Notes under the pieces: generated by a model | The model's input: only the letters and a program-made list of their open reading frames with translations | Database searches by the model: none | What the model was told of the DNA's origin: nothing | Translations under genes and position numbers: made by a program | Assembly (NCBI RefSeq): GCF_015352985.1 | Contig: NZ_JACYXF010000029.1 | Coordinates: 1-64,000, forward strand | Length of the DNA stretch: 64,000 nucleotides | Source: Noviherbaspirillum malthae | Lineage (GTDB): Bacteria > Pseudomonadota > Gammaproteobacteria > Burkholderiales > Burkholderiaceae_D | Reading direction: 5' to 3' | In this document: positions 1 to 8,428 of the stretch, one piece after another | Numbering within the stretch: position 1 is the stretch's first letter | Layout of the letters: each line of letters starts with the position of its first letter

Positions 1-485
1 GTCTTGGTCAGCACCAGGAAGATGGCGACGAGCATCAGGATGGCCACCAGCATCATGAAGCCGCGGTACATCGGGAAGGTGGTGGTGAACAGGGTGAACA
101 GGGGTCCGTCGAGTTCGGCGGGAATCGGGTAAGGCACGGCCGCCCTGCCCCAGACCAGCTGCACCAGCTCGACCAGCACGTAGGACAGGCCGAAGGTGAA
201 CAGCAGTTCGGGGATGTGGCCGTACTTGTGAACCGAGCGCAGGCCGTAGCGCTCGACGACGGCGCCGATGATGCCGACCAGGAGCGGCGCGATGACCAGC
301 GCGGGCCAGAAGCCGATCTTGGTGCTGACGGCATAGGCGAAATAGGCGCCGAGCATGTAGAAGCTGGCGTGCGCGAAGTTGAGCACGCCCATCATGCTGA
401 AAATCAGCGTCAGACCGGAAGACAGCATGAACAGCAGGAGCCCGTAGCTCAGGCCGTTAAGCAAAGTGATAGCGACAAATTCCAC
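1..485 (-). CDS. Branched-chain amino acid type ABC transporter permease (LivH family), partial
   Basis: Inner-membrane permease subunit of a HAAT-family ABC importer. The start is a GTG at 485 preceded by AGAGGTAAG; the reading frame then stays open to the left window edge, so the C-terminus is missing. The translated N-terminus has the LivH pattern: a hydrophobic first helix with the sequence LLNGLSYGLLLFMLSSGLTL, then GVLNFAHASFYMLGAY, a hallmark of this permease family, followed by more membrane helices. It lies 123 bases downstream of the periplasmic receptor gene on the same strand, so both very likely belong to one importer. The substrate cannot be read from the permease; the neighbouring acyl-CoA ligase suggests an organic or aromatic acid rather than an amino acid. 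Confidence 0.88.
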   Translation of the reverse strand, partial: MEFVAITLLNGLSYGLLLFMLSSGLTLIFSMMGVLNFAHASFYMLGAYFAYAVSTKIGFWPALVIAPLLVGIIGAVVERYGLRSVHKYGHIPELLFTFGLSYVLVELVQLVWGRAAVPYPIPAELDGPLFTLFTTTFPMYRGFMMLVAILMLVAIFLVLTK

Positions 486-554
486 GCCTTACCTCTAGGA
501 TGAAGATTGCAATCATTTCATTGGAACACCCCTATACGGGTGAACCAGCGTGAA

Positions 555-594
555 GGCCGAACTGCCCTCTCCCGCTTGGGGCGGCAATTCGGCC
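555..594 (-). terminator. Stem-loop between receptor and permease genes
   Basis: GGCCGAACTGCC at 555-566 can pair with GGCAATTCGGCC at 583-594 (one mismatch, 16-base loop). There is no clear U-tract. In this position, just after a solute receptor and before its permease, such a hairpin commonly lowers permease expression or stabilises the receptor mRNA. That role is an inference. Confidence 0.4.
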
Positions 595-608
595 GGGTAT
601 GGCAGCGG

Positions 609-1853
609 CTAGTCGGGGCGCTTCATCTGGCAGGACGACGGCTGCGAGGCGACATAGGTATCTATCTTCCTGTCGGTCTTCCAGCCGTAGCCGGTGTTTT
701 CCTGGTCGTACTTCACTTCCTTGCCGTTCACCTTGCTCCAGGTGGCGATGTACAGGGGCTGCTGCACCTGATGGTCTGCCTTGCGCATTTCCACATCGCC
801 GTTGAGGCTGGTGATCTTCATCCCTTCCATGGCGCGGGCCACTTTCAGCGGCTCTACCGAATTGGTGTCCTTGAATGCCTTGGAGAGCATGCTGATGCCG
901 GTGTAGGTCGCCATGGCGGTATAGTCGTCGTTGTACTTCTTCTTGAAACCGTCGACGATATTCTGGCCGGTGGCGGAGGGGCCATTCGGATTCCAGTAAG
1001 TGATCACCTTGACACGGCCCTCGCCGGATGCGCCCATCGCGGTAGGCACGCCGGTGGTGGCGGCATAGTAGGTGTAGAAGTTGGCGGTCAGGCCGGCTTC
1101 CTTGGCGGCCTTGATCAGCAGCGCGAGATCGGCGCCCCAATTGCCGGTGATGACAGTGTCGGCTCCCGAGGCCTTGATCTTGGCGACGTAGGGAGAGAAG
1201 TCCTTGACCTGTCCGATCGGATGCAGGTCGTCGCCGACGATCTGCACATCCGGGCGCTTGCGCTTCAGGTAATCCTTGGCCGCTTTCGTGACCTGATGAC
1301 CGAATGCATAGTTCTGGCCGATGATGTAAACCTTCTTGAGGTCCTTTTCCTTCTCCATCAGCGAGGTCATGGCTTCCATCTTCATGTCGGAATTGGCATC
1401 GAGGCGGAAATGCCAGAAGCTGCACTTGCTGTTGGTGAGATCGGGATCGACGGCGGCATAGTTCAGGTAGATGACTTCCTTGCCGGGATTGCGCTCGTTA
1501 TGCTTGTTGACCGCATCCACCAATGCCAGCGCCACGCCCGAACCGTTACCCTGGATGATGTAGCGGTAGCCCTGGTCGATGGCGGCTTTCAGAACGGTCA
1601 GCGACTCCTGGGGGCTGCCCTTGTTGTCGAAGCCGATGACCTCCAGCGTATGGCTGCCGGCCCATTTTTCCTTGTTGGCCATGTCGGCGACGTACTGCCA
1701 GCTTTTCAGGATGTTTTGTCCCACAGGAGCGAAGGGGCCGGACAGCGGGTCGATGAAAGCAACCTTCACATTGTCGGCATGGGCAGCCATCGGCGCGGCG
1801 AATGCAGCAGCAATTGCGGCGGCCATGATCATGGGGCGGATTTGGAATGTCAT
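609..1853 (-). CDS. ABC transporter substrate-binding protein, branched-chain amino acid/organic acid type
   Basis: Periplasmic receptor of type I fold (LivJ/HAAT family), 414 residues. Residues 1-26 form a signal peptide ending AAPMAAHA. The mature protein starts NVKVAFIDPLSGPFAPVG, the typical first strand and ligand loop. The start ATG follows AAGGAGACATCGC, a good ribosome binding site. It is encoded 48 bases after an acyl-CoA ligase gene and before the LivH-type permease, all leftward, which suggests one transcript. Related receptors in Burkholderiales bind aromatic or short organic acids as well as amino acids; the coupled CoA ligase favours the former. The ligand is unknown. Confidence 0.9.
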   Translation of the reverse strand: MTFQIRPMIMAAAIAAAFAAPMAAHADNVKVAFIDPLSGPFAPVGQNILKSWQYVADMANKEKWAGSHTLEVIGFDNKGSPQESLTVLKAAIDQGYRYIIQGNGSGVALALVDAVNKHNERNPGKEVIYLNYAAVDPDLTNSKCSFWHFRLDANSDMKMEAMTSLMEKEKDLKKVYIIGQNYAFGHQVTKAAKDYLKRKRPDVQIVGDDLHPIGQVKDFSPYVAKIKASGADTVITGNWGADLALLIKAAKEAGLTANFYTYYAATTGVPTAMGASGEGRVKVITYWNPNGPSATGQNIVDGFKKKYNDDYTAMATYTGISMLSKAFKDTNSVEPLKVARAMEGMKITSLNGDVEMRKADHQVQQPLYIATWSKVNGKEVKYDQENTGYGWKTDRKIDTYVASQPSSCQMKRPD

Positions 1854-1901
1854 GCGATGTCTCCTTGTTGAAATAGTTGGGCGCTATGCCGTCTATACCG
1901 C

Positions 1902-3569
1902 TTATGCGGTTGGTAGCTTGTGATGCCTGAGTTGATTGCGGATTTCGTTCTTCAGGATCTTGCCTGTGGCGCCGACCGGCAAGGCGTCCACGAACACGAC
2001 GTCGTCGGGAGTCCACCATTTGGCGACTTTCCCCTGGTAGGAATTGATCAGTTCATCCCTGGTGAGGGCGGCATCCGCTTTCTTGACCACGACAAGCAGG
2101 GGACGCTCATCCCATTTCGGATGAAACACGCCGATGCAGGCCGCCTGCTGTACTGCCGGGTGCGCCATGGCGACATTCTCGAGCTCGATGGAGCCGATCC
2201 ACTCGCCTCCCGACTTGATCACGTCCTTGCTGCGGTCGGTGATCTGCATGTAGCCTTCCGGACTGATGGTGGCGACGTCCCCGGTGGGAAACCAGCCGTC
2301 CTGCAGTGCGCTGCTGCCTTCGGCCTTGAAATAATTCCTGACCACCCATGGTCCGCGCACAAGCAGGTGGCCGCAGGACTTGCCGTCCCATGGAAGCTCG
2401 GCCCCCTCGTCGTCGACGATTTTCATGTCGACGCCGAAGATCGCATGGCCCTGCTTTTCCAGCACCTGATCCTGCTCAGCCTGCGTCAGGCGCAGATGCT
2501 GGCTCTGCAGCGTGCAGACGGTGCCCAGCGGGGACATCTCCGTCATGCCCCAGGTATGCAGCAGCTCGACACCGTACTTGTCGCGGAACGTCTTCATCAT
2601 TGCCGGCGGACACGCGGAGCCGCCGATGATGATCCGGCGCAGTTTTCCGAACTCCAGCGCGTTCCTCTCCACATGGTTGAGCAGGCCCAGCCATACGGTA
2701 GGCACGCCGGCGGAAACAGTGACGTCCTCCCGCACGATCAAGTCATGCAGCGAAGAGCCGTCCAGCATGGGCCCCGGCAGCACCAGCTTTGCGCCGGTTA
2801 GCGCAGCGGAGTATGGGAAGCCCCAGGCATTGACGTGGAACATGGGCACGACCGGCATCAGGACTTCCCGCCCCGAGACATTGAGCGCATCGGGAAGGCA
2901 GGATGCGTAGGCATGCAGCAGCGTGGAACGGTGCGAGTACAGCACGCCCTTGGGATTGCCTGTCGTTCCCGAGGTATAGCAGAGAGTGGACGCGGAGTTC
3001 TCGTCGAATGCAGGCCATGCATACCGGTCTGAACTGCTCTCGATGAGATCCTCATAGCACATCAGGTTGGGAATCCTGAATGAGGCAGGCATGCTTCCCC
3101 GGTCGGCCATGGCAATGAAGCCTTTCACGGATTTGCAGCTTGCCGCCAGCGTTTCTATCAAGCCGAGGAACGTCAGGTCGAAGAAGACATAGCTGTCTTC
3201 GGCATGGTCGACCATGTACGCAATCTGGTCCGCATGCAGGCGAGGGTTCATCGTATGCAGCACCGCTCCGCTGCCCGAGATCGCGTAATAGAGCTCCATG
3301 TGCCGGTATCCGTTCCATGCCAGCGTGGCTACACGATCTCCCATCTTGACGCCGAGCGTGGCAAGCGCATTGGCCATTCGGCGCGCGCGCTGGTGGCAAT
3401 CGCGGTAGGTATAGCGATGAATGTCGCCTTCGACGCGCCGCGATACGATTTCCTTGTCGCCGAAATGGCGGTCGGCATGCTCGATGATGCTTGAGACCAG
3501 CAGCGGCTGGCTCATCATCTGGCCCATCGTCGGGCTTTTTGGATAGTCTGGAATGTTGTCCGATTTCAT
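1902..3569 (-). CDS. AMP-forming acyl-CoA synthetase (fatty-acid/medium-chain acid type)
   Basis: Cytoplasmic ANL-superfamily ligase, 555 residues, activating a carboxylic acid to its CoA thioester through an acyl-adenylate. The P-loop motif [12 protein letters not shown] lies near residue 190, the A5 motif [12 protein letters not shown] near 340, the hinge region [20 protein letters not shown] near 430 followed by [13 protein letters not shown], and the C-terminal catalytic lysine motif [12 protein letters not shown] near 535. Length and motifs match bacterial long- or medium-chain fatty-acid-CoA ligases. It is the first gene of the leftward group that continues with the ABC receptor and permease, so it probably activates the imported acid. 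The start has only a weak ribosome binding site. Confidence 0.9.
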   Translation of the reverse strand: MKSDNIPDYPKSPTMGQMMSQPLLVSSIIEHADRHFGDKEIVSRRVEGDIHRYTYRDCHQRARRMANALATLGVKMGDRVATLAWNGYRHMELYYAISGSGAVLHTMNPRLHADQIAYMVDHAEDSYVFFDLTFLGLIETLAASCKSVKGFIAMADRGSMPASFRIPNLMCYEDLIESSSDRYAWPAFDENSASTLCYTSGTTGNPKGVLYSHRSTLLHAYASCLPDALNVSGREVLMPVVPMFHVNAWGFPYSAALTGAKLVLPGPMLDGSSLHDLIVREDVTVSAGVPTVWLGLLNHVERNALEFGKLRRIIIGGSACPPAMMKTFRDKYGVELLHTWGMTEMSPLGTVCTLQSQHLRLTQAEQDQVLEKQGHAIFGVDMKIVDDEGAELPWDGKSCGHLLVRGPWVVRNYFKAEGSSALQDGWFPTGDVATISPEGYMQITDRSKDVIKSGGEWIGSIELENVAMAHPAVQQAACIGVFHPKWDERPLLVVVKKADAALTRDELINSYQGKVAKWWTPDDVVFVDALPVGATGKILKNEIRNQLRHHKLPTA

Positions 3570-3841
3570 ATCGCAAGGAACCAGAAAGCGGCCGTCAAGG
3601 CCGGAATGGATAAGTGTTCCGCACCGGATTTTCCGGGCTGGCGTTACAGTTCTTTAATGCGAGCGCCTGGTAGAGCCGGCAGATTAAGGCTTCGATGACG
3701 AGGTCCGTTAACACCAGTGTCGTGGATGGACGCCGGAATTTCCATGTGCAGAACTACATAATTCCGGCGCCATGATGTCTCATAACCACTGCGTCATTTC
3801 ATGCAAATGCACGGCATAAGCCTGATTGCGCAATGCGCGTT

Positions 3842-4741
3842 TCAGGCCTCTTCCAGCAGGAGACCCGCCTTGGAAAGCTCCAGCCGGTACTGGTCCCAGC
3901 CGGCGCCGGGAACGACTTCATCCCTGCGGTCCCTGATTTCTCCGAGCCGCTGCAGAATCTGCGTCACGGGATCGCTGGCATTGCCCAGATGGATGCCCTG
4001 GGTCATCGTGATGTTGGCGGCCTCGAAGCTGCCGGCACCGGCCAGAAGGATCATGCGCGTCGGCGCCTGCTCGGCGACGAGCGCGACCACGCCCGGGCTG
4101 ACGGCTTCAGGGCTGAGTCCTTCGAGGTCTTTGGGCGAGAGCACGCCCTCGGTCATGGCCGTTGCCGCGCTGGGCGCCAGGCAGTTGACGCGGATGCCAT
4201 ATTTTTCGCCTTCGAGCGAAAGCGTCTGCATCAGCCCTACCAGGGCCATCTTCGCGGCACCGTAATTCGATTGCCCGAAATTTCCGTAAAGGCCGGATGA
4301 CGATGAGGTCATGACGATGCGCCCATAGCGCTGCGCACGCATGTGCTCCCACACGGCCTTGGTGCAATTCACCGCCCCCATCAGATGCACATCAATGACG
4401 AAACGAAAATCCTCGATGGTCATTTTGGAAAAGCTCTTGTCACGCAGCACGCCGGCATTGTTGACCAGGATATCGACCCGGCCCCACTCTCCGACGGCGC
4501 GCGACACCATCGCTTCCATTTGCTCCATGTCCCTGACGTCGCCGCCGTCCGCGATTGCGGCCCCGCCCTCACGGACGATCTGATCGGCGACTTCGCGGCC
4601 GGGCGCACCCTGATGCCGGCCGTTGATGTCGTTGACCACCACCTTGGCCCCCTGCTTCGCAAGCGCGAATGCATGCGCACGTCCCAATCCGCTGCCAGCG
4701 CCTGTCACGATGGCGACCCTGCCTTCCAGGTACCTTGTCAT
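3842..4741 (-). CDS. SDR-family oxidoreductase, probable 3-hydroxyacyl-CoA dehydrogenase type
   Basis: Classical short-chain dehydrogenase, 299 residues. The NAD(P) motif TGAGSGLGRAHA is near residue 12, NNAG near residue 95, the catalytic serine in MTSSSSGLYG, and the YxxxK pair in SNYGAAKMAL. The insert VVNDINGRHQGAP after the second strand resembles the dehydrogenase domain of peroxisomal multifunctional enzyme type 2, so a 3-hydroxyacyl-CoA substrate is likely. The ATG at 4741 was chosen because AGGAGG lies seven bases upstream; a longer frame begins at 4798 without one. It faces a PucR-type regulator across a 328-base divergent region and may be controlled by it. Confidence 0.88.
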   Translation of the reverse strand: MTRYLEGRVAIVTGAGSGLGRAHAFALAKQGAKVVVNDINGRHQGAPGREVADQIVREGGAAIADGGDVRDMEQMEAMVSRAVGEWGRVDILVNNAGVLRDKSFSKMTIEDFRFVIDVHLMGAVNCTKAVWEHMRAQRYGRIVMTSSSSGLYGNFGQSNYGAAKMALVGLMQTLSLEGEKYGIRVNCLAPSAATAMTEGVLSPKDLEGLSPEAVSPGVVALVAEQAPTRMILLAGAGSFEAANITMTQGIHLGNASDPVTQILQRLGEIRDRRDEVVPGAGWDQYRLELSKAGLLLEEA

Positions 4742-4938
4742 TTCATTGCCTCCTTGATTTGTCCTTGTTTGCAGCACATCCGGCCGAAGCCGCGGCACCG
4801 CCAGAGCAGCCCCACATGCGGGCTACGATTTGTTGCATGACTTTCAACGTGCCCAGCACATTCCACGTCGATCAACGGCGTTCAGTCTCTCAAAGCTCAA
4901 GCGCGGAATCTATGTGATAACCAACATCTTTCCCGCCT

Positions 4939-4944
4939 TATAAT
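4939..4944 (+). promoter_or_regulatory. Candidate -10 box for the PucR-type regulator gene
   Basis: A perfect TATAAT hexamer lies at 4939-4944, about 125 bases before the regulator start. A convincing -35 element was not found. The adjacent palindrome at 4943 overlaps the expected start of transcription. Confidence 0.4.
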
Positions 4945-4959
4945 GTGGCAATGCCACAT
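4943..4959. promoter_or_regulatory. 17-bp perfect palindrome, candidate operator
   Basis: ATGTGGCA-A-TGCCACAT is a perfect dyad in the divergent region between the SDR gene and the GAF/PucR regulator gene. It sits directly on the candidate -10 box at 4939-4944. The position fits an autoregulatory operator for the adjacent regulator, but no binding data exist and the assignment is an inference. The rest of the 4742-5069 gap shows nothing else recognisable. Confidence 0.5.
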
Positions 4960-5069
4960 CGTCGCTGACTGCGCATTGACGTAAAGTCGACGACAGCAGA
5001 TCTGCCTGTTCGCCATGACAGAGCGACGCAGCATCCATACATAATTTGAATAGAGACAAGCAGGTAATC

Positions 5070-7016
5070 ATGGACAAGAACCATGTAGCTGAAAGAGTTG
5101 CCGTCGATCTCGTCGGTCTGCTTTATCGCGACGCATCGATCGAGGAGTTCAATGCGCACCTTGCTTCGGTGGAGAGGCTGCCGAACGAGACGGCGGGAAA
5201 GCTGGATGCGCTGGAGACGATAAGAATGGCCATCGCCATCAAGCGCCAGCTCGAGCAGCATCAGTCCAGCGAGCAAGGCCTGCTTGCGATGGTTGATTCC
5301 GCCAAGGACCTCTCCAGCCGCCTCGATCTGACGAGCCTGCTCAATGCCATCGTGACACGGGCAAGAACGCTTCTGGGTTCCCACCTGGCATGGCTCACGG
5401 TATATGACGCGGAGGCGGAGGAATTCCGCGTACTCGTCACCGACGGCGCGATCTCCATCAATACGACAAGGATGAGCACGCACAGAAAGCAAGGCATTGC
5501 CGGGATGGTGATGTCGACACGCCTGCCCTTCTATACGACAAACTATCTGCTCGACAACCGCTTTGCACACGACCCGGTGCTCGACAGCACATTCCGGAAC
5601 GAAGGCGTGGCAGCGATGGCCGGCGTGCCGCTGCTTTTCGATGACAATGTCATTGGCCTGCTGTTCGTCGCCGACCGCTACCAGCGCAACCATACCGCGC
5701 TCAGCATCGCCATTCTCAGCACGCTGGCGACGCACGCCGCCGTGGCGATCAACAATGCAAAGGCTTTCGAACAGGCCAAGATCGCGCTCGAGAAGGCGGA
5801 CCATGCCCGCGCCGAGCTCGAACGCACGGTACGCGATGTGCAGAAGGCAGCGGAGGCGCACGAGCAGCTGACCTCCCAGCTCGCAAAAGGCGCGTCGCTC
5901 GTCACCCTTGCGCAAACCGTCGCCCAGCTGCTGGATGGCTGCGTTGTCGTCCTGGACGAGGGCTTCCAGGTCATCGGCAGGGCAGCTTCGCCGGAATACA
6001 CCGGCACATCCGGCGATGCCTATGCGCCGCACGGCGCACCCAGCGCTTCCGTGACGCAGGCCATCAGGGAAAGCCGGCAGGGAGGACGCTCGGTGATTGC
6101 CTGCGACATGAACGGCGAAGTGTGCAGGGTTGCCGCCGTCATTGGCGGCAGCGACGTGCTCGGCGCGGTGCTGCTGTACCGCCACGGAGATCTGGACGAC
6201 ATTTCGATTCGCACCTTCGAGAGAAGCGCCAGCGTGATGGCCGTCGTGCTCCTGTCTCAGGAACGCATGGAAGCGAGCAAGAACCGGGAAGTCTCGGGTT
6301 TGCTGCGGGCACTTGTCGCCACGCACCTGGAAGAGAAGGGATCGATCTTGGAACGTGCCAGGCGGCTGGGTCTTGATCTGTCGCACCCCTTTTCCATGAT
6401 TCTCCTGGATACGGAAATGCCCAAGCCGGTAACGGTTGCGCGCCGGCTGCGCGCCGAGGGCCGCTTTTCCGAACTGGTTCTCGACGAAATGGAAGGCGCC
6501 CTCGTCATCCTGTGCCCCGCAACGGCGGCGCACGACCTGGTCAAGGAATTCTCGGCACTGGCAAAGCGCGAATTCAACGGCGCTTACCGCGGCATTCTTT
6601 CAAGACCGGTCAATACGATAGAGGCGGTCAGGACCGTGTACGGTTCATTGCGCCGCGGACTCACCATCCTTCAGCGGATAGGAATCAACGGCCAGGTCGT
6701 GGACCAGAATCAGATGGCGCTGTACTCCGTGCTGTTCGAGTCGCACGATCAGGAAAGCCTGCAGGCCTTCATCGATGGATGCATCGGACCGGTCATTGCG
6801 CATGACCTCAAGCGCAGCACGCAGATAGCGGAAACGCTGCTGACCTATCTGGACAGCAACCAGAATGCCAAGTCAACCGCGACCAGCCTGAACATCCATG
6901 TCAATACGGTGCGGCAGCGCCTGGCCAATGTCGACGAGCTGCTGGGTCATTGGACCAGCCCCAACCGTGCCCTGGAGATTCATGTGGCGCTTCGTCTGTG
7001 GAGTCTCGTCAGATGA
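5070..7016 (+). CDS. GAF-domain PucR/CdaR-type transcriptional regulator
   Basis: Predicted cytoplasmic DNA-binding regulator, 648 residues. A GAF sensor domain covers roughly residues 85-225 and contains the pattern EGVAAMAGVPLLFDDNVIGL, then a coiled-coil-like stretch, a central CdaR GGDEF-like region, and a C-terminal PucR helix-turn-helix (HTH_30) with the sequence STATSLNIHVNTVRQRL. The ATG at 5070 follows GCAGGTAATC; a TTG at 5046 is a less likely start. The gene is divergent from the SDR gene and convergent with the thiolase gene, so it may control the surrounding acyl-CoA metabolism. In this family the GAF domain usually senses a small aromatic or acid ligand; none can be named here. 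Confidence 0.88.
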   Translation: MDKNHVAERVAVDLVGLLYRDASIEEFNAHLASVERLPNETAGKLDALETIRMAIAIKRQLEQHQSSEQGLLAMVDSAKDLSSRLDLTSLLNAIVTRARTLLGSHLAWLTVYDAEAEEFRVLVTDGAISINTTRMSTHRKQGIAGMVMSTRLPFYTTNYLLDNRFAHDPVLDSTFRNEGVAAMAGVPLLFDDNVIGLLFVADRYQRNHTALSIAILSTLATHAAVAINNAKAFEQAKIALEKADHARAELERTVRDVQKAAEAHEQLTSQLAKGASLVTLAQTVAQLLDGCVVVLDEGFQVIGRAASPEYTGTSGDAYAPHGAPSASVTQAIRESRQGGRSVIACDMNGEVCRVAAVIGGSDVLGAVLLYRHGDLDDISIRTFERSASVMAVVLLSQERMEASKNREVSGLLRALVATHLEEKGSILERARRLGLDLSHPFSMILLDTEMPKPVTVARRLRAEGRFSELVLDEMEGALVILCPATAAHDLVKEFSALAKREFNGAYRGILSRPVNTIEAVRTVYGSLRRGLTILQRIGINGQVVDQNQMALYSVLFESHDQESLQAFIDGCIGPVIAHDLKRSTQIAETLLTYLDSNQNAKSTATSLNIHVNTVRQRLANVDELLGHWTSPNRALEIHVALRLWSLVR

Positions 7017-7076
7017 AAGCCGCACATCGCCTCCGAAGAATCGAAGCATGGGCAGGCTTGGAAGAATGATGGAAAG

Positions 7077-7115
7077 CCTGTTCGGCTGCAACGGCTGCCG
7101 CTGCAGCCGAACAGG
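7077..7115. terminator. Bidirectional terminator hairpin
   Basis: CCTGTTCGGCTGCA at 7077-7090 is perfectly complementary to TGCAGCCGAACAGG at 7102-7115, with an 11-base loop. It sits between the convergent regulator and thiolase genes, the expected place for a shared terminator. A strong U-tract is absent. Confidence 0.7.
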
Positions 7116-7127
7116 TGTCTTCATGCG

Positions 7128-8318
7128 CTACAGGCGCTCGAGCACGGCTGCGATACCCTGCCCGCCGCCGATGCACATGGTGACCAGACCGTAGCGCTTC
7201 CCGGTGCGGATCAGTTCATGGACGCACTTGACGGTAATGACGGTTCCGCTGGCGCCCAGCGGATGTCCCAGCGCAATCGCCCCGCCGTTCGGATTGGTCT
7301 TGGCGGGATCCAGGTCCAGCCCGCGGCACACCCCCAGCGACTGTGCGGCAAAGGCTTCATTGGATTCAATGACGTCCATATCGTCCAATGAAAGACCGGC
7401 TCGCTTGAGGGCAAGCTGGACAGCAGGCACCGGCCCGAGACCCATCATGGAAGGTTCCACACCGGCCACTCCATAGGAAACCAGACGTGCCAGCGGTGTG
7501 ACGTTGGCGCGGGATGCCGCCTCGGCGCTCATCAGGATGCACGCGGCCGCACCGTCGTTCAGACCGGAGGCATTGCCCGCCGTAACGGTCCCGTTTTCCT
7601 TTCTGAATGCCGGCTTCAACTGCGCAAGGCCGGCGGCCGTCGTACCCGCCTTCGGGTGTTCATCGGTATCGAAACTGACCGTTCCGTTCCGCGACTTGAT
7701 TTCCACAGGGACGATCTGCGACTTGAAATATCCTGCCTCGATTGCCGCCAGCGCCTTGCGCTGGCTTTCGGCGGCGAAAGCATCCTGGTCTTCACGGGAA
7801 ATCTTGTAATGGTCCGCGACGTTTTCCGCGGTCACGCCCATGTGCCCCGCGCCGAACGGGTCCTGGAGAGCACCCAGCAGCATGTCCAGGAGCTTGGCAT
7901 CGCCCATGCGGTTGCCCCAGCGCCCTGTCTGCATGAGGTAGGGCGCCCGGCTCATGGTTTCGACGCCGCCGCCGACGGCGATGTCGGCATCGCCAAGCTG
8001 GATGGCGTTTGCGGCAGTGACGATGGCCTGCAGGCCCGAGCCGCACAGGCGGTTCAGCGTCAGCGCGGCGGATTGCTTGGCCATGCCGGCATTCAGGCCG
8101 GCCACGCGCGATACATACATGTCCTTCGGGTCGCACTGTATGACGTTGCCGATCACGATGTGCTGCGCGGATGACGGCTCCACGCCGGCACGCTCGAATG
8201 CTTCCCTGACGACAATGGTCGCGAGGTCCGGACCGGAAAAATCCTTGAGGGATCCGCCGAAGGTGCCGATCGCCGTGCGGACGGCGCTGGCAATAACGAT
8301 GTCTTTCTGGTTGCTCAT
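7128..8318 (-). CDS. Acetyl-CoA C-acyltransferase (thiolase)
   Basis: Cytoplasmic type II thiolase, 396 residues, a normal length. It has the acyl-accepting cysteine in LNRLCGSGLQAI near residue 90, the histidine motif NPNGGAIALGHPLGASGT near 345 and the second cysteine in CIGGGQG near 385. The enzyme interconverts two acetyl-CoA with acetoacetyl-CoA or cleaves 3-ketoacyl-CoA. Its neighbours (acyl-CoA ligase and hydroxyacyl-CoA-like SDR) suggest the degradative direction, but a polyhydroxybutyrate or ketoacid role is possible. The family is broad and motifs do not separate PhaA from BktB-like enzymes. Confidence 0.93.
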   Translation of the reverse strand: MSNQKDIVIASAVRTAIGTFGGSLKDFSGPDLATIVVREAFERAGVEPSSAQHIVIGNVIQCDPKDMYVSRVAGLNAGMAKQSAALTLNRLCGSGLQAIVTAANAIQLGDADIAVGGGVETMSRAPYLMQTGRWGNRMGDAKLLDMLLGALQDPFGAGHMGVTAENVADHYKISREDQDAFAAESQRKALAAIEAGYFKSQIVPVEIKSRNGTVSFDTDEHPKAGTTAAGLAQLKPAFRKENGTVTAGNASGLNDGAAACILMSAEAASRANVTPLARLVSYGVAGVEPSMMGLGPVPAVQLALKRAGLSLDDMDVIESNEAFAAQSLGVCRGLDLDPAKTNPNGGAIALGHPLGASGTVITVKCVHELIRTGKRYGLVTMCIGGGQGIAAVLERL

Positions 8319-8381
8319 TCAAATTCTCTTCGCCGAACCATGGCGATTGATGACGACTGATTAATAAGATACCACTAAGGT

Positions 8382-8417
8382 GAAAGGCGGCAGGGAACAT
8401 GTCCGCTGCCGCCTTTC
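8382..8417 (-). terminator. Terminator downstream of the tannase-family gene
   Basis: GAAAGGCGGCAG at 8382-8393 pairs exactly with CTGCCGCCTTTC at 8406-8417. On the minus strand it lies 12 bases after the stop codon of the tannase-family gene and its 3' arm runs into a pyrimidine-rich stretch, so it probably ends that transcript before the thiolase gene. Confidence 0.7.
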
Positions 8418-8428
8418 GTCTGCCCAGG

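Noticed and set aside
609-1871. Long frames on the opposite strand of the ABC receptor gene
   Set aside because: Codon-shadow frames in GC-rich DNA; the receptor reading on the minus strand has a signal peptide, ribosome binding site and family motifs.
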